Positions 8,124 through 10,000 of a stretch of 10,000 nt of DNA are shown here, piece by piece. The position numbers and the translations under genes are program-made. Numbering within the stretch: the first letter of the stretch is position 1; each line of letters starts with the position of its first letter. The notes under the pieces are model-generated. The model searched no databases. It had not been told where the DNA came from and saw nothing but the letters and a program-made list of their open reading frames with translations. The stretch is from assembly GCF_020217185.1 (NCBI RefSeq), contig NZ_JAIWNX010000225.1, positions 1 through 10,000 of the forward strand. Direction: 5' to 3'. Source of the stretch: Asticcacaulis sp. GTDB lineage: Bacteria; Pseudomonadota; Alphaproteobacteria; Caulobacterales; Caulobacteraceae.

Positions 8124-8138
8124 TTAACCCTCCATTAA
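8124..8138 (+). promoter_or_regulatory. CtrA-type binding site upstream of the chemoreceptor
   Basis: TTAACCCTCCATTAA is an exact TTAA-N7-TTAA, the full consensus for the alphaproteobacterial cell-cycle regulator CtrA. It ends 77 bases before the chemoreceptor ATG, a normal distance for a site overlapping the -35 of a promoter starting near 8165. In Caulobacter, CtrA drives flagellar and chemotaxis genes, which suits the downstream gene. A clear -10 is not visible. Confidence 0.55.
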
Positions 8139-8215
8139 AAAACGAAGCGTTACTGGACGTTCAGTTCAGAAAACGAGTCGGCTCAGACACGTGCCGGCAA
8201 CAGGTGGGGGCGACT

Positions 8216-9844
8216 ATGCTTGAGCGTTTGGGCATCCGGTTAAGCGTGGGCTGGCGCGACGGGCTGATCGCCGGAGGGGCCCTGTTTGCCGCCGCTGCCG
8301 TCACCGGTCTGGCGGTCTATCTTACCGCTTCGTCAGCGCTGAAAAACGAGGTGCGCACCAATCTGATGCGCGTCGCCGTCAGCGCGGCGCAACTGACCGA
8401 CACCACCGCCCACGCCCGCATCACCCGCCCGGAAGATCAGGGCAATGCCGATTATGAGCACGTGCGCGCCCCCTATTTCGCCCTGCTGCGCGGCAATCCG
8501 GACCTCGCCTACATCTACACCATGGTCCGGGTGGACGGTAAGACCCACTTCATCATGGATGCCTCCATCCCAAAGCCGGGCGAAGCCGTCGTGCCGACCG
8601 GCGTGATGGAAACCTACGAAAACAGCACGCCGGTGCTGGAAAAGGCTTTTGAAACCAAAGCCCCGCAGGTCGAAGCCGACACCTATACGGACAAATGGGG
8701 CACCTTCCTGTCGGGCTATGCGCCGCTGGTGGACAAGGGCCGTTTTGTCGGTCTGGTCGGCGTCGATATCCGCGTGGACGCCTACCTGAAACGGCTGGAG
8801 GGTATCCGCAATGCGCTGCTGACCGGTCTGGGCGTCGCGGCTTTGGCGGCCATTGCCGCCGGGCTGATCGTCGGGCGTCACCGCCACGCCGCCGAACGCG
8901 TGCGTCAGGAAAACGCCGCCCGCTCGCAGCAATTGCAGGCCATGGAACACGACCGCCTGCGCGCCGAGCACGCCGCGCTTCAGGCCGAAGCCAGCCGCCG
9001 CGCCGCCATGTCGGAGGCCGCTACCGCCTTTGAACAAACCGCCTGTCGCATACTCGACCGGGTAAAGCAGTCGGTCGGCGGTCTGCACGAACGCGCCGCC
9101 GATGTCTCCGAAATCGCCATCCGCACCCGCGAAGGCGTCGAAACCGCCGCCACGGCGACGCGCAACACGCAAGAGCGCGCCCGACACGTCTCCGAAGCCG
9201 CGCAGGCCCTCAGCCTCGCCATCCGCGATATAGCCGAACGCAGCGCCCGCTCCGACGCCATCGCCCACGAAGCGGCGCACCGGTCCGCCGACGCGGCGGC
9301 CAAGCTCGATTCGCTGTCGGCCCGGTCGGCGCAGATCACCGATATTATCGGCCTGATCGACGACGTGGCGTCCCAGATCAATCTGCTGGCGCTCAATGCC
9401 ACCATCGAGTCGGCGCGCGCCGGAGACGCCGGCAAGGGCTTTGCCGTCGTCGCCTCAGAGGTCAAGACCCTCTCCGGCCGCGTCGCCGAAGCCACCCGCC
9501 GCATCACCACCCAGATTCAGGACATCCAGTCCGCCACACGTGAGACCGTGGACAGCGTCGGGGCCATCCGCAGCATCATCGAAGACATGGGGCGCACGGC
9601 TCAGGACGTCGCTCAGGCCGTCGAGGCGCAGACGGGTCTGACCGCCCGCATCGGCGAAACCATCGAACAGACCGCCGCCGACGCACAGGCGGTGGGGCGC
9701 ACCCTGCAACAGGTGCACCGTTCGGCCGACGAAACCGATCAGACCGCCGCCTGCGTCAGCGAGGAATCAGCGCATCTGGCCGAAGAAACTGCACGCCTTA
9801 ACGGGGCGGTGGACACCTTCCTGCGCGCGGTACGGGCGGCCTAA
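8216..9844 (+). CDS. Methyl-accepting chemotaxis protein with periplasmic Cache-like sensor, no HAMP
   Basis: A 542-residue transmembrane chemoreceptor that should signal through CheW/CheA. Seen directly: TM1 at about 16-37 and a periplasmic region of about 38-199 with [23 protein letters not shown] (94-116), [13 protein letters not shown] (161-173) and a GVDI end (182-185) typical of Cache domains. TM2 follows at about 200-220, then a charged Ala-rich coiled coil (about 222-265) in place of a recognisable HAMP domain. The signalling helices end in the hairpin tip [36 protein letters not shown] (381-416), the family hallmark. No C-terminal CheR-binding pentapeptide is seen. The ATG at 8216 is preferred, with GGTGGGGG six to thirteen bases upstream; the GTG at 8204 would place the start inside that site. 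The ligand is unknown. A CtrA box upstream suggests swarmer-stage expression. It is probably monocistronic. Confidence 0.93.
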   Translation: MLERLGIRLSVGWRDGLIAGGALFAAAAVTGLAVYLTASSALKNEVRTNLMRVAVSAAQLTDTTAHARITRPEDQGNADYEHVRAPYFALLRGNPDLAYIYTMVRVDGKTHFIMDASIPKPGEAVVPTGVMETYENSTPVLEKAFETKAPQVEADTYTDKWGTFLSGYAPLVDKGRFVGLVGVDIRVDAYLKRLEGIRNALLTGLGVAALAAIAAGLIVGRHRHAAERVRQENAARSQQLQAMEHDRLRAEHAALQAEASRRAAMSEAATAFEQTACRILDRVKQSVGGLHERAADVSEIAIRTREGVETAATATRNTQERARHVSEAAQALSLAIRDIAERSARSDAIAHEAAHRSADAAAKLDSLSARSAQITDIIGLIDDVASQINLLALNATIESARAGDAGKGFAVVASEVKTLSGRVAEATRRITTQIQDIQSATRETVDSVGAIRSIIEDMGRTAQDVAQAVEAQTGLTARIGETIEQTAADAQAVGRTLQQVHRSADETDQTAACVSEESAHLAEETARLNGAVDTFLRAVRAA

Positions 9845-9874
9845 AGCAATCAATGGCCCGCAGGCTTCACACAA

Positions 9875-9896
9875 CTGTCATAAAACTGTTGTAATG
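9875..9896 (+). promoter_or_regulatory. Pho-box-like PhoB binding site
   Basis: CTGTCATAAAACTGTTGT (9875-9892) closely matches the PhoB consensus of two 11-base direct repeats: units CTGTCATAAAA at 9875 and CTGTTGTAATG at 9886. The first unit and the start of the second agree with the E. coli pstS box as I remember it. A weaker third unit (GCTTCACACAA, 9864-9874) lies just upstream. The orientation points to a rightward gene starting after base 10000, which would then be phosphate-starvation regulated. No clear -10 is identified; TATTTG at 9941 is one possibility. Confidence 0.55.
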
Positions 9897-10000
9897 CCGC
9901 CTCAGCTTCACAGCACCGCCTGCCGTTTACCCTTGCGTCATATTTGTTTAACGCAGCGGTGCTTTACCGGTGGTTGGATTCGGACACGGAGCCCCCAGCG

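Noticed and set aside
8062..8186. 10-base direct repeat GTCGGCTCAG at 8062-8071 and 8177-8186
   Set aside because: Too short to be meaningful, and not placed like an attachment site or operator pair.
8204..8215. GTG start for the chemoreceptor, four residues upstream
   Set aside because: The GTG lies within the GGTGGGGG ribosome site that serves the ATG at 8216.
9845..9866. Small GCC/GGC hairpin after the chemoreceptor stop as a terminator
   Set aside because: The stem is only three base pairs and has no T-tract, so no terminator can be supported there.

Overview
The window looks like chromosome of an alphaproteobacterium of the Caulobacterales, with an Asticcacaulis- or Caulobacter-like relative most likely. 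The DNA is GC-rich. An outer-membrane efflux lipoprotein of the NodT type sits in an acrA-acrB-nodT operon with a divergent TetR gene. A cupin_8 protein lies next to a DUF6445 protein. A perfect CtrA-type TTAA-N7-TTAA site stands upstream of the chemoreceptor. The genus is inference; the sequence supports the order more firmly.

Left edge (1-1240): the 3' part of a cupin_8/JmjC-like protein reads rightward and converges, 15 bases apart, on a DUF6445 protein. Both carry an HxD...H iron-binding pattern typical of Fe(II)/2-oxoglutarate-type oxygenases. Families like these often sit near tryptophan-halogenase and TonB-receptor genes, which would lie outside this window.

Centre (1249-7174, minus strand): a complete tripartite RND multidrug efflux operon, transcribed leftward as periplasmic adaptor lipoprotein, then inner-membrane pump, then outer-membrane channel lipoprotein. 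The pump and channel genes overlap by one base (TAATG). A strong hairpin with a T6 tract ends the operon directly in front of the DUF6445 start codon. The adaptor collects the pump and channel into one envelope-spanning complex that exports toxic amphipathic compounds.

Control region (7175-7425): between the adaptor and a divergent TetR-family repressor lies a 28-bp imperfect palindrome (12 of 14 pairs). It abuts a TTGACA-type promoter for the efflux operon and is the obvious candidate operator. The arrangement resembles the TipR/AcrAB2-NodT module of Caulobacter crescentus.

Right side (8062-10000): a methyl-accepting chemotaxis protein with a periplasmic Cache-like sensor, two membrane segments, no visible HAMP domain and a conserved signalling tip. 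A perfect CtrA-type box lies upstream of it. The last 156 bases hold no gene but contain a very good Pho-box-like direct repeat, probably for a gene that starts beyond the window. No stretch longer than 300 bases lacks a gene. I saw no tRNA, rRNA, CRISPR array or mobile element.
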